Notes under the pieces: model-generated
Database searches by the model: none
What the model saw: the letters and a program-made list of their open reading frames with translations, nothing else
What the model was told of the DNA's origin: nothing
Shown here: positions 16,264 to 25,122 of the stretch, in pieces
Numbering within the stretch: the first letter of the stretch is position 1
Layout of the letters: every line of letters begins with the position of its first letter
Made by a program: the position numbers and the translations under genes
Assembly (NCBI RefSeq): GCF_014076495.1
Contig: NZ_CP043575.1
Coordinates: 434,001 to 498,000, forward strand
Length of the DNA stretch: 64,000 nucleotides
Direction of reading: 5' to 3'
Origin: Comamonas koreensis
GTDB lineage: Bacteria > Pseudomonadota > Gammaproteobacteria > Burkholderiales > Burkholderiaceae_C

Positions 16264-18153
16264 ATGAACAAGCTCTTGCGCTGGAAAAAATGGCTGGCCG
16301 CCACCGCAGTGGTGCTGTGCCTGCTCGCCGTCATTGGCTGGCACCAGTCACGCAGCCTGCAGGCCAGCCAGCACTACGCCACCATCAGCTTGCTGATCCC
16401 CGATGGCATGCCCGCCCATGCGCCCCAGGTGCAGATCTGGAGCGAGGCAGCGCGCGAGCGCGGCCTGCTGCTCAAGCCGCTGGCGATCAGCGAATGGATG
16501 CGTGGCATCCACTATGGCGCCCCCGCTGCGCAGCAGGCGGTGATCCTGCCCGATACCTTCCACCGCAATATCTCTGATGCGGCAGTGCAGACCCTGATCG
16601 ACGTGGTGCAGGCTGGCGGCCAGGCCATGGTGGTGCAGGACGGCGGCATGCTCGACGAGCGCGGCTACTACAGCAAGGGCACATCGCGCCTGTCGCAGAT
16701 GCTCGGCGTGCGCTATGGCGACTACGACACCTACAAGGACCAGCTGTCCGACTATGAAGAGATCCGGGGCGCGCCCACCACGATGGAGCTGCTGGGCATC
16801 CCGCCCGGGCGCTACCTCGATGCCAAGGCCGCTGCCAAGCTCACTGCGATCGACCCCGAGGAGCTGGCGGTCGATCAACCTGGCTTTCCGAGCTTCATTG
16901 CCGGCTACACCAAGGATTCGCAGCGCTTTACCGTGCTCAAGACCGACCGCCCCCAGGGCGCACGCATCCTGCTGCAATCGAGCAATGGCGATGTGGTGGC
17001 CAGCGTCAACCGCTGGGGCAAGGGCCAGGCGATGTTCATCAACCTGCCGCTGACCTATTTGCTGCAGCGCACCGACGGCATTTTCCTGCACGGTTTTCTG
17101 GCCTACTTTGCCCAGCAGCTGGTGCAGCAGCCGCAACTGCTGGCCTCACCGGACGGCATTGGCGCGCTGGTGCTGAACTGGCACAACGACGACGGCCGGG
17201 CCATCGGCTTTTTGCACGAGCTGCAGGAAGCGGGCATTTTTGACCACGGCCACCAGTCCTTGCACTTCACCGCCGGCCCCGATGTGAACCAGCCAGGCGA
17301 CGGCCTGGGCATGGACCTGGACTACAACGAAGACGCCCAAAAGATGATCCAGATGCTGCTCAGCCAGGGCCACAGCATCGGCAACCACGGCGGCTGGATC
17401 CACAACTATTTCGGCAACAACGCCTCCGACGACAACGCCGACGATTTCATGCCGTTTCTCGACCTGAACAATGCCTCGGTCACCAAGGCCAACCATGGCC
17501 TGCAGCCCAAGGAATACTCGGCCCCCAACGGCAATACGCCGCTGTGGACCTATGACTGGATGGCCGAGCACGGCGTGCAGTCCTTTTACACGGTGGCCAA
17601 CGTCGGCATGCCGCCCACACGGCTGTGGTTGGGCACGCGCCAGGTCCAGCAGTCCTGGGCCTTCCCCGTGCTGACCTACGGCCAGGTTGCGTCGGCCGAA
17701 GAGGCCTCGTTCCAGAAGATACCGGTTGCCGAGTTCGGCCAGTGGCTGCAGCAGGTGGCGGGCTTTATCGAACATACCCGCAGCATCCGCCTGAGCTACT
17801 TTCACCCGATTGGCGCGGTGGAGTACCTGCCAGCGGTCAAGGCCTACATCGACAGCGTACAGGCCTGTGCGGACCGCAAGCAGTGCCAGTTCATCTCGAT
17901 GGGCGAGGCGGCCGACTTCCTCAGTCGGCGCAACCAGGTGCAGTGGTCCATCGCGGCCGAGGGCGACAACGACCTGCTCAGGGCCAGCCACCCGCAGTCC
18001 CTGGCCGCGATGGCCTGGACTGTGCCCAAGACAAAATATGCGGCCGTGCGTGTGCGCGCTGGCCAGGCCCAGGTGCAAGCCACCGATAGTGCCTGGCTGG
18101 TGCGCGTGCAGGACGGTCAAGAACTCAGCCTTGAAATGCGTCGCCAAAAATGA
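16264..18153 (+). CDS. GATase-like plus NodB-like polysaccharide deacetylase fusion
   Basis: 629 residues, starting at the ATG at 16264. A membrane anchor (about residues 9-26) precedes an N-terminal domain (about 38-275) that looks like a glutamine-amidotransferase-type Rossmann fold (VILPDTFH, AMVVQDGG). A C-terminal NodB-like carbohydrate esterase domain starts near residue 295. The deacetylase motifs are divergent: WHNDDG at 306-311 replaces the usual TFDDG. The metal-binding motif reads H375-GGWI-H380, with one more residue between the histidines than the canonical H-x3-H. It would act in the periplasm on the nascent polymer, as PgaB does on PNAG. The stop overlaps the epimerase start by 4 bp. 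Confidence 0.8.
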   Translation: MNKLLRWKKWLAATAVVLCLLAVIGWHQSRSLQASQHYATISLLIPDGMPAHAPQVQIWSEAARERGLLLKPLAISEWMRGIHYGAPAAQQAVILPDTFHRNISDAAVQTLIDVVQAGGQAMVVQDGGMLDERGYYSKGTSRLSQMLGVRYGDYDTYKDQLSDYEEIRGAPTTMELLGIPPGRYLDAKAAAKLTAIDPEELAVDQPGFPSFIAGYTKDSQRFTVLKTDRPQGARILLQSSNGDVVASVNRWGKGQAMFINLPLTYLLQRTDGIFLHGFLAYFAQQLVQQPQLLASPDGIGALVLNWHNDDGRAIGFLHELQEAGIFDHGHQSLHFTAGPDVNQPGDGLGMDLDYNEDAQKMIQMLLSQGHSIGNHGGWIHNYFGNNASDDNADDFMPFLDLNNASVTKANHGLQPKEYSAPNGNTPLWTYDWMAEHGVQSFYTVANVGMPPTRLWLGTRQVQQSWAFPVLTYGQVASAEEASFQKIPVAEFGQWLQQVAGFIEHTRSIRLSYFHPIGAVEYLPAVKAYIDSVQACADRKQCQFISMGEAADFLSRRNQVQWSIAAEGDNDLLRASHPQSLAAMAWTVPKTKYAAVRVRAGQAQVQATDSAWLVRVQDGQELSLEMRRQK

Positions 18154-19334
18154 GCTCCTCCACCCCTTCCTCCTCCTTGTCCGTCGCGGCCATCATGGGC
18201 ACCCGGCCCGAGATCATCAAAATGGCCCCGGTGGTGCTGGCGCTGCGCCAGCGCGGTATCACCACCCATGTGCTGCACACCGGCCAGCACGAAGAGATGG
18301 CCTGGCCGCTCTATGAATTTTTCGGCATCGCGCCCCAGGAGGTGATCCGCCTCAAGCGCGAGGTCGCCACCTTGCCGGCGCTGTCGAGCGAGCTGATGTC
18401 GGCCATCGGCAGCACCCTGGCCAGCCTCCAACCGGCCGTAGCGCTGGTGCATGGCGACACCAGCAGCGCGGCCATGGGCGCGCTCGCGGCCGCCTTCCTG
18501 CAGATCCCCGTCGGCCATGTCGAGGCCGGTCTGCGCTCGGGCCGCATCTCCGAGCCTTTCCCCGAAGAGATCAACCGCAGCCTGATCGGCCGCGTGAGCC
18601 AATGGCACTTTGCCCCCACCGGCCAGGCCCGCGAGAACCTGGAGAAGGAAAACGTGCCCGGCGAGATCGCGGTGGTCGGCAACACCGTCGTCGACGCCGT
18701 GCTGCTGGCCGCGCGCCATGTGCGCACGCAGCGCACTGCCGGCCAGCCGGTGGCCAACCCCGACTACCAGTGGTTCGTCGACAGCGGCCTGCGCCAGCTG
18801 GTGCTGGTAACGGCACACCGGCGCGAGAACTGGGGCGCGCCCATGGTGGAGATCGCCCATTCGGTGGCGCGCCTGCTCGAGCAGCACCCTGAGGCCGCCG
18901 TGGTCTGGCCGGTGCACCTGAACCCGCTGGTGCAGCAGGTGGTGCGCGGCGTGCATGGCGCCAGCTCCGCAGACGTGCAGCGCCGCTGGCGCCTCACGGC
19001 CCCGCTGGATTACGCGCCCATGGTGGAGATCATGGACGCCGCCCAGCTGCTGCTGACCGACTCGGGCGGTATCCAGGAAGAAGGCCTGTCACTGCACAAG
19101 CCCCTGCTGGTGATGCGCGATGTGACCGAGCGTCCCGAAGTCATCGCCTGCGGCGCCGGCCTGCTGGTGGGCACCGAGGCCGAGCGCATCCTCTCGGCCG
19201 CCAGCCATGTGCTGGCCACCGGCCAACTGCCCGGCCTGCCGCCCGCCTCTGTGGACAACCCCTTTGGCGATGGCAGCAGCGGCTTGCAGATCGCCGCCGC
19301 AATTGCCCGCCATCTGCAGCCCTCCTCCCTCTGA
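18150..19334 (+). CDS. wecB: UDP-N-acetylglucosamine 2-epimerase (non-hydrolysing)
   Basis: 394 residues, full length for WecB. Family signatures are present: MGTRPEIIK at the N-terminus (UDP binding), HGDTSS, GHVEAGLRSG, TAHRRENWG, and DSGGIQEE near the C-terminus, with VTERPEV following. The enzyme interconverts UDP-GlcNAc and UDP-ManNAc in the cytoplasm. The 4-bp overlap with the deacetylase gene ties it to the polysaccharide operon, where it would supply the ManNAc donor. No UDP-ManNAc dehydrogenase (wecC) is present in the window, so the sugar is probably used as ManNAc and not as the uronic acid. Confidence 0.95.
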   Translation: MSSSTPSSSLSVAAIMGTRPEIIKMAPVVLALRQRGITTHVLHTGQHEEMAWPLYEFFGIAPQEVIRLKREVATLPALSSELMSAIGSTLASLQPAVALVHGDTSSAAMGALAAAFLQIPVGHVEAGLRSGRISEPFPEEINRSLIGRVSQWHFAPTGQARENLEKENVPGEIAVVGNTVVDAVLLAARHVRTQRTAGQPVANPDYQWFVDSGLRQLVLVTAHRRENWGAPMVEIAHSVARLLEQHPEAAVVWPVHLNPLVQQVVRGVHGASSADVQRRWRLTAPLDYAPMVEIMDAAQLLLTDSGGIQEEGLSLHKPLLVMRDVTERPEVIACGAGLLVGTEAERILSAASHVLATGQLPGLPPASVDNPFGDGSSGLQIAAAIARHLQPSSL

Positions 19335-19354
19335 ACAACCTCTACAAGAACCCC

Positions 19355-20227
19355 ATGAACACCTTCTTCCTCCGCAGCTCCATGGCGCTGAGCGCCGCCG
19401 CCTTGCTGGCCCCTGCCATGGCCCAGACCACCGGTGCCGGCACCACAGCGCCCATCACCGAGCCCGCCGCCGCGCCTGCAGCACCGGCCGCAGACTTCGA
19501 GCCGGGCCAGCGCGGCCGGGTTGATATCGGCGCGGGCTTCTCCAGCCTGACCGGCGGCAACAGCAACTGGAATGACGAGTACGTGCGCGGCTATGTCGGC
19601 CTCAAGCCCGGCACCGTCCTGAACTGGGACCTGGCCAGCCAGCGCCACTTCGACCAGCGCGGCACCGTGGGCGCGCTGTCGCTGACACACACCTTGTCGC
19701 CCTGGTGGTACATGTCGGTGGGTGCCAGCTCCGGCTCGGCCGACTTCCAGAACAAGTACCGCGGTGACATCGCCATCTACCGCAAGTGGACCGAGAGCCA
19801 GCAGTGGGTGACGGGCCTGTCGCTGATGAAATCGGCCAGCCGCGACGGCATCCACCGCGACACCGGCATCACCGCCTCGGTCGCCTACTACTCGACCAAC
19901 GACTGGGTCGGCGAAGGCGGTGTGGTCTACAACAAGTCCAACCCCGGCTCGGTCGAAGGCTACCGGGGCTTTGCCGCGCTGACCATGGGCCGCGAAAAGC
20001 AGCACTACTTCACCGCCCGCATCGACCATGGCAAGGAAGGCTACCTACCCACCGGCGCCATCGCCAACGGCGTGGGCAACCAGGTCGGCTTCCAATCGAC
20101 CGAGCTGAGCCTGCAATGGCGCCAGTGGCTGGGCAAGGACTGGGGCTACCTGGTGGGCGGCCAGTTCTACCGCAACCCCTACTACAACCGCAAGGGCCTG
20201 AGCGCTGCGGTGTTCTTCGACTTCTAA
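19355..20227 (+). CDS. YaiO-like outer-membrane beta-barrel protein
   Basis: 290 residues. A signal peptide (to about residue 23, AMAQ) and a Thr/Ala/Pro linker precede a run of alternating amphipathic strands from about residue 50. The protein ends in aromatic residues (AAVFFDF), the typical outer-membrane barrel end. The pattern matches the YaiO family, which in E. coli lies next to a glycosyltransferase (YaiP) and a deacetylase (YaiS). Here it likewise follows a synthase, a deacetylase and an epimerase, 20 bp after wecB. It is the best candidate for the outer-membrane exit channel of the polymer. No TPR domain of the PgaA kind is attached. Confidence 0.8.
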   Translation: MNTFFLRSSMALSAAALLAPAMAQTTGAGTTAPITEPAAAPAAPAADFEPGQRGRVDIGAGFSSLTGGNSNWNDEYVRGYVGLKPGTVLNWDLASQRHFDQRGTVGALSLTHTLSPWWYMSVGASSGSADFQNKYRGDIAIYRKWTESQQWVTGLSLMKSASRDGIHRDTGITASVAYYSTNDWVGEGGVVYNKSNPGSVEGYRGFAALTMGREKQHYFTARIDHGKEGYLPTGAIANGVGNQVGFQSTELSLQWRQWLGKDWGYLVGGQFYRNPYYNRKGLSAAVFFDF

Positions 20228-20236
20228 GGCCAGGCC

Positions 20237-21001
20237 ATGTCGTTGCGCATGACCCGCCAGCACCGGGGCCTCAGAAGCTACATCTGGACCTGGCAGCACA
20301 GCGCCCAGCTGCTGGTGCTGCTGCTGGCCTTCTGGCTGGTGCTGTGGTGGGCTGCGCCGCTGTTGATGCACCGCTGGGCCGATGTGCTGGCCTGGGCCTG
20401 GCCGCACCTGGGCCTGGGCAGCAGCGAGGGGGTCGAGGTGCAGACCACATCGCTGCTGGGCGTGCCCATCGAGGTGGTGCGCACACATTTCTATGTGCCG
20501 CCCCCCAGCCTCTGGCAATGGTGGGGTGGCGCGCTGCTGTCGCTGGGGCTGATGGCGCTGTCCTTTGTGCTCTCGCGCGAGCGCCTGCCGCTGATCTACG
20601 GGCTGCGCATCGTCGCGCTGTTGGGCATCGTGGGTCTGCTGTCCTACGAGTTCCTGCCCACGCTGGCCGTCAGCGACGTCAACCGCCTGCTGGCCGACAA
20701 CATCCTGGACATGGGCCTGGCCATGCTCTGGCTGCTGCCGGCCGTGCATGCGCTGGTGCTCTACATCTTCCCGATCCCGGTGCTGCACAAGGTCGCCGCC
20801 ACGATGACCGGCATGCTGATGCTGGTCGTCAGCATTCCGCTGCAGGCCGCCTCGCTCGCCTGGCTGGCCCAGCAGTTCAGCCTGCTGGTCACCTTGCCCT
20901 TGTACATGCTGTTCAGCTTTTTGCCCCAGATTGCGGCGCAGCTGGGCATCTACGGTCTGTTCATGAGCTTTGCGCCAGCGCCTGAGCGAGGGGGCGCCTA
21001 G
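20237..21001 (+). CDS. Polytopic inner-membrane protein of the polysaccharide cluster
   Basis: 254 residues, 9 bp after the barrel gene. Hydrophobic segments lie near residues 23-45, 93-112, 120-140, 155-178, 182-205 and 213-240, so five or six membrane helices are expected. A periplasmic loop lies at about 55-90. I do not recognise a family. Position as the last gene suggests an accessory role in synthesis, transport or modification of the polymer. Confidence 0.7.
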   Translation: MSLRMTRQHRGLRSYIWTWQHSAQLLVLLLAFWLVLWWAAPLLMHRWADVLAWAWPHLGLGSSEGVEVQTTSLLGVPIEVVRTHFYVPPPSLWQWWGGALLSLGLMALSFVLSRERLPLIYGLRIVALLGIVGLLSYEFLPTLAVSDVNRLLADNILDMGLAMLWLLPAVHALVLYIFPIPVLHKVAATMTGMLMLVVSIPLQAASLAWLAQQFSLLVTLPLYMLFSFLPQIAAQLGIYGLFMSFAPAPERGGA

Positions 21002-21021
21002 CTGGGGGCGCCCACTTCGCT

Positions 21022-21091
21022 GCACCTCGCCGGGGGCACCTCGCCGGCCGCACCTCGCCGGCCGCACCTCGCCGGCCGCACCTCGCCGGCC
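21022..21091 (+). repeat. 14-bp tandem repeat, five copies
   Basis: Five head-to-tail copies of GCACCTCGCCGGCC run from 21022 to 21091; the first copy ends GGGG and the other four are identical. They start 21 bp after the stop of the last polysaccharide gene. Copy number is likely variable between strains. No function is evident. The rest of the gap to 21276 holds only the ribosome site AAGGAG for the next gene. Confidence 0.9.
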
Positions 21092-21276
21092 ACCCCCTCC
21101 TCCAGGATCCAAAAAGTTTCCCAAGCAACGATTAGCCGACGAGACCCTGTTGGCTTGCCACTGGGCGGACAATGCGCCGTGGCCCTGTCCGCAGGGCCCA
21201 GACCAACCGATCGACCCATGGCGCCCGGTGGCCGGCCACCGGGCAGGCCCGCTGGGGCGCCGCCAAGGAGAAAACA

Positions 21277-21561
21277 ATGCTGTATCTGGTTCGCATGGAT
21301 GTGAACATTCCCCATGACCTGCCCCAAGCGCAGGCCCAAGAGATCAAGGCCCGCGAGAAGGCCTATTCGCAAGATCTGCAGCGCGATGGCCGCTGGAAGC
21401 ACATCTGGCGCGTGGCGGGCGAGTATGCGAACTACAGCGTGTTCGATGTGGAATCGAACGACGAGCTCCACGGCCTGCTGCAGGCGCTGCCGCTGTTCCC
21501 CTACATGAAGATCTCGGTCACGCCGCTGGCCCAGCACCCCTCGGCCATCGCCCAGAACTGA
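21277..21561 (+). CDS. catC: Muconolactone delta-isomerase
   Basis: 94 residues, the normal length for CatC. Features include MLYLVRMDVNIP at the N-terminus, the basic helix with REKAYSQDLQRDGRW, and the C-terminal SVTPLAQHPS motif. The enzyme converts muconolactone to 3-oxoadipate enol-lactone in the catechol branch of the beta-ketoadipate pathway and forms a decamer in the cytoplasm. The start is fixed by AAGGAG six bases upstream of the ATG at 21277; the frame is open further upstream but unlikely to be coding. It is an orphan: catA, catB and pcaD are not in the window, and the nearest neighbour is a convergent hydratase gene. Confidence 0.95.
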   Translation: MLYLVRMDVNIPHDLPQAQAQEIKAREKAYSQDLQRDGRWKHIWRVAGEYANYSVFDVESNDELHGLLQALPLFPYMKISVTPLAQHPSAIAQN

Positions 21562-21658
21562 GTCGGCGCGCCGGCAGGGGCCGGCCACCCGCTTGTACGA
21601 CGCACACCCTCGCGAGCAGCGACGGTGTGCGTTGTGCTTTCCGGCTTGGATGCGCGGA

Positions 21659-22441
21659 CTACAGCTGCACGCGCAGCTCGCCGATGCCGTCAAACTGCAC
21701 CCGCACTGCATCGCCAGGCGCCGCCTGCAGCAAGCCGCACCAGCTGCCCGTGGTCACCACCGTGCCGGCGCGCAGGCTGCCAAAGTGCGCCGTCGCATGG
21801 CGCAGCCACTGCGGCAGCAGCCAGGCCGGGTCCTGCAGGCCATAGCTGCGCTCAAAGGCCTGGGCGGGCTGCGCGCCGATCTGGACCGTGCAGCGCTGCG
21901 TGCTGCCATCCACCGGGCGGTAGGGCTGCCAGGCGCCCAGCACCAGCGCGCCGTGGCAGAGCAGGTCCGCCGCCTTCAAGGCCGCAGGCGCCTGCAGCTG
22001 CTGCTGCCAGCGTGAATCGACGATCTCGATGCTCAGCGCCATCGCATCGATCAGCTGGGCGGCGCTGGCCTCATCGAGCGCAGCGGCCTGGTCCGCATCG
22101 ACCGATTGGCCCAGGCGCAGCGCAATCTCCGCCTCAACCCCGCGCAGGAAAAACGGGGTGGCACGCAGATCGGCGCCGCCACCGTGCACCCCTTGGGGCG
22201 GCAGAGGCGCATGGCCCAGCGGCTGGCTGCGGCTGGGTCCACCCGATTTCCAGTACTGGGGCGCTTGGGCGGCGTCCCCCCAGCGCTGGGCCCGCTCGCG
22301 GTGCACGGCGATGATGTCGGCAGGCGCCAGGCTCGCCGGCCAGGCGGCCGCGTCGATGGCGGCGCCGGCCCCGGTGGCGGTCTGCAGCGCCTGGGCCAGG
22401 GCAGCGGGTTGAAAGGTCGAAGCGGTGTCGGCAGAGGGCAT
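21659..22441 (-). CDS. 2-keto-4-pentenoate hydratase-like protein (FAH superfamily)
   Basis: 260 residues when started at the ATG at 22441; an upstream ATG at 22480 would add 13 residues. The GVEAEIALRLG motif near the centre is the acidic metal-binding signature of 2-hydroxypenta-2,4-dienoate hydratases (MhpD/XylJ type). The substrate in that family is a vinylpyruvate from meta-cleavage. Other parts are divergent, so a decarboxylase (XylI-type) or a different keto-acid substrate is possible. It faces catC, 97 bp away, and may belong with it to aromatic-compound breakdown. Confidence 0.75.
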   Translation of the reverse strand: MPSADTASTFQPAALAQALQTATGAGAAIDAAAWPASLAPADIIAVHRERAQRWGDAAQAPQYWKSGGPSRSQPLGHAPLPPQGVHGGGADLRATPFFLRGVEAEIALRLGQSVDADQAAALDEASAAQLIDAMALSIEIVDSRWQQQLQAPAALKAADLLCHGALVLGAWQPYRPVDGSTQRCTVQIGAQPAQAFERSYGLQDPAWLLPQWLRHATAHFGSLRAGTVVTTGSWCGLLQAAPGDAVRVQFDGIGELRVQL

Positions 22442-22640
22442 GGCGATGGCGTTCGAAAGTGTAAAAAGTCCAATCGGCATAGCGTAACGGACAGCGCCGC
22501 CCGCCCCTGTCACCGCAGCAAACACGCTACATGTAAGCAGAACCGGTGCAAGGTTATGCAAAAAAAGCATTCCATCCCAATCATCCGGCCTTGGACAAAG
22601 GTATAGAGCGGATTTAAGCTGTACAGACCTTTTCAACCGC

Positions 22641-23957
22641 ATGGATCGTATGCCGTCCAACAGCACTCCCGCCGCAGCGCCACAACACGCTCTGCCTTCC
22701 TACCTCGACCCCAAGCACCTGGGCCCCTGGGGCAACTACCTGCAGCAGGTCGACCGCGTCACGCCTTACCTGGGCTCGCTGGCCCGCTGGGTCGAGACGC
22801 TCAAGCGCCCCAAGCGCGCGCTGATCGTGGATGTGCCCATCGAGATGGACAACGGCACGATCGCCCACTTTGAAGGCTACCGGGTGCAGCACAACCTGAG
22901 CCGCGGCCCGGGCAAGGGCGGCGTGCGGTTCCACCAGGATGTGACCCTGTCCGAAGTGATGGCCCTGTCAGCCTGGATGTCGATCAAGAATGCCGCCGTG
23001 AACGTGCCCTACGGCGGCGCCAAGGGCGGTGTCCGCGTCGACCCCAAGACCCTGTCCAAGGGTGAGCTCGAACGCCTGACCCGCCGCTACACCAGCGAAA
23101 TCGGCCTGTTCATCGGCCCGTCCAAGGACATCCCGGCACCGGACGTGAACACCAACGGCCAGATCATGGCCTGGATGATGGACACCTACTCGATGAACAC
23201 CGGCGCCACCGCTACCGGCGTGGTCACCGGCAAGCCCATCGATCTGGGCGGCTCGCTCGGCCGTGTCGAGGCCACCGGCCGCGGCGTGTTCACCGTGGGC
23301 GTCGAGGCCGCCAAGCTGTCGGGCCTGGCCCTGCAAGGCGCCAAAGTGGCGGTGCAAGGTTTTGGTAATGTGGGCGGTACGGCAGGCAAGCTGTTTGCCG
23401 AAGCGGGCGCCATCGTCGTGGCCGTGCAGGACCACACCGGCACCATCTTCAACGCCAAGGGCCTGGATGTGCCCGCCGTGCTCGAGCACGTGGCCAACAC
23501 CGGCGGTGTGGGCGGCTTCAAGGGCGCCGACAAGATGGCCAACGAGGACTTCTGGTCCGTCGACTGCGACATCCTGATCCCCGCTGCACTGGAAGGCCAG
23601 ATCAACGCCAAGAACGCCGCCAAGATCAAGGCCAAGATGGTGATCGAGGGCGCCAACGGCCCCACCACCACCGAAGCCGATGACATCCTGAACGACAAGG
23701 GTGTGCTGGTGCTGCCCGATGTGATCGCCAACGCGGGCGGCGTGACGGTGAGCTACTTCGAATGGGTGCAGGATTTCTCCAGCTTCTTCTGGAGCGAAGA
23801 CGAGATCAACGCCCGTCTGGTGCGCATCATGCAAGAAGCCTTTGCCGCTGTGTGGCAAGTGGCGCAAGAGAACAAGGTCTCCCTGCGTACCGCCACCTTC
23901 ATCATCGCCTGCCGCCGCATTCTGCACGCACGCGAGGCACGTGGTCTGTACCCATAA
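22641..23957 (+). CDS. Glu/Leu/Phe/Val dehydrogenase, probably NAD(P)-glutamate dehydrogenase
   Basis: 438 residues, typical of hexameric glutamate dehydrogenases of the GudB/RocG type. Visible motifs are the substrate-binding [10 protein letters not shown], the catalytic lysine segment [19 protein letters not shown] with the catalytic aspartate, and the NAD-binding GFGNVGG near residue 239. The reaction is oxidative deamination of glutamate to 2-oxoglutarate. It is monocistronic, with a strong terminator after it. Leucine dehydrogenase activity is less likely given length and motifs. The alternative start MPSN at residue 4 is equally possible. Confidence 0.93.
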   Translation: MDRMPSNSTPAAAPQHALPSYLDPKHLGPWGNYLQQVDRVTPYLGSLARWVETLKRPKRALIVDVPIEMDNGTIAHFEGYRVQHNLSRGPGKGGVRFHQDVTLSEVMALSAWMSIKNAAVNVPYGGAKGGVRVDPKTLSKGELERLTRRYTSEIGLFIGPSKDIPAPDVNTNGQIMAWMMDTYSMNTGATATGVVTGKPIDLGGSLGRVEATGRGVFTVGVEAAKLSGLALQGAKVAVQGFGNVGGTAGKLFAEAGAIVVAVQDHTGTIFNAKGLDVPAVLEHVANTGGVGGFKGADKMANEDFWSVDCDILIPAALEGQINAKNAAKIKAKMVIEGANGPTTTEADDILNDKGVLVLPDVIANAGGVTVSYFEWVQDFSSFFWSEDEINARLVRIMQEAFAAVWQVAQENKVSLRTATFIIACRRILHAREARGLYP

Positions 23958-23982
23958 AGCCAGAACGACTCCACGCATTGCT

Positions 23983-24006
23983 AGCGGCCTTCGGGCCGCT
24001 TTTTTT
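23983..24006 (+). terminator. Rho-independent terminator after glutamate dehydrogenase
   Basis: AGCGGCC (23983-23989), loop TTCG, GGCCGCT (23994-24000), then six further T residues. This is a textbook intrinsic terminator 26 bp after the stop. Confidence 0.92.
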
Positions 24007-24145
24007 GCGCCCTGCTTCCGCGCACGCAAAGCATGGCTTTCGCAAGTGCGAAGGCCCAATGCGCGCTGGTGCAGGCAAACCCCATCACGCCGCTGGGTGG
24101 AACTCCCTATCGTGAGCCCTTAACGATAAATACGGAGACAACGCC

Positions 24146-25099
24146 ATGCGCTTTGCGCGCCGCCGCGCCCTCGCGGCCCTGCTGCTTTCCCCCCTGCTGG
24201 CCTTTGCGGCCGACTGGCCGTCCCGCCCCATCGCCATCGTCGTGCCCGCAGCAGCTGGCGGCACCACCGATATCGCAGCGCGCCTGCTGGCCCAGAAGAT
24301 GGGCTCCTCGCTCAAGACCAGCGTCATCGTCGAGAACAAGGCCGGCGGCGGCGGCAGCATCGGCACCGCCTATGTGGCGCGCGCCAAGCCCGACGGCTAC
24401 ACCTTGCTGATGGGCAACATCGGCCCGGTGGCCATCAATTTCAGCCTCTACAAAAAGCTGGCCTATGGCCCCAACGACCTGCGCGGCATCACCAATGTGA
24501 TCTCGGTGCCCAACATCCTGGTGGTGCATGCCAACTCCCCCATCCAGAACGTGCAGCAGCTCGTGGCACTGGGCAAGCAAAAGCCGCTGACGGCCGCGAC
24601 CTCCGGCGTGGGCCAGTCGCCGCACATGTCCACCGAGCTGTTCCGCCAGCAAAGCGGGCTCGATGTCACCCTGGTACCCCACAGCGGCGCAGCGCCTGCG
24701 GTTACTGCGCTGCTGGGCCAGCAGATCGATTTCATGATCGACAACCTGCCCAGCTCGATGCCGCATATCCAGTCGGGCAAGTTCCGGGCGTTGGCCATCA
24801 CCAGCCGCGAGCGCTCGGCCCAGCTGCCCGATGTGCCGACGATGCGCGAGGCCGGTGTGCCGATGGATGTGACCGCCTGGTTTGACCTGCTCGCCCCGGC
24901 GGGCACGCCGGATGCCATCGTCAACCGCCTGCAGCAGGCAGCGCATGAGGCACTGCAAAGCGCCGACATCCGCCGCACCTTTGCCGAGCTGGGTGGTGTG
25001 CCCGGCGGCGAGACGGCGGCCGAGCACGACGCCTTTATCGCGCAGGAGCGCAAGCGCTGGGCCGAGATCGTGCGCGCCGCCAACCTGTCTCTGGACTGA
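24146..25099 (+). CDS. Bug-family tripartite tricarboxylate binding protein
   Basis: 317 residues. The signal peptide (about 1-22, LLAFA-ADWPSRPI) is followed by the Bug family hallmark segments: WPSRPIAIVVPAAAGGTTDIAARL, ENKAGGGGSIGTAYVARAKPDGYT and the C-terminal AERKRWAEIVR-type helix. Such periplasmic proteins bind organic acids and are greatly expanded in Burkholderiales. The TctA/TctB membrane partners are absent nearby. The acyl-CoA ligase gene starts 23 bp after its stop, so the bound ligand may be the carboxylate that the ligase activates. Confidence 0.92.
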   Translation: MRFARRRALAALLLSPLLAFAADWPSRPIAIVVPAAAGGTTDIAARLLAQKMGSSLKTSVIVENKAGGGGSIGTAYVARAKPDGYTLLMGNIGPVAINFSLYKKLAYGPNDLRGITNVISVPNILVVHANSPIQNVQQLVALGKQKPLTAATSGVGQSPHMSTELFRQQSGLDVTLVPHSGAAPAVTALLGQQIDFMIDNLPSSMPHIQSGKFRALAITSRERSAQLPDVPTMREAGVPMDVTAWFDLLAPAGTPDAIVNRLQQAAHEALQSADIRRTFAELGGVPGGETAAEHDAFIAQERKRWAEIVRAANLSLD

Positions 25100-25122
25100 T
25101 TTCCTTCGTTTGCATGTTTGCT

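Noticed and set aside
21022..21091. A CRISPR array
   Set aside because: The 14-bp units are directly adjacent without spacers, and no cas genes are present.
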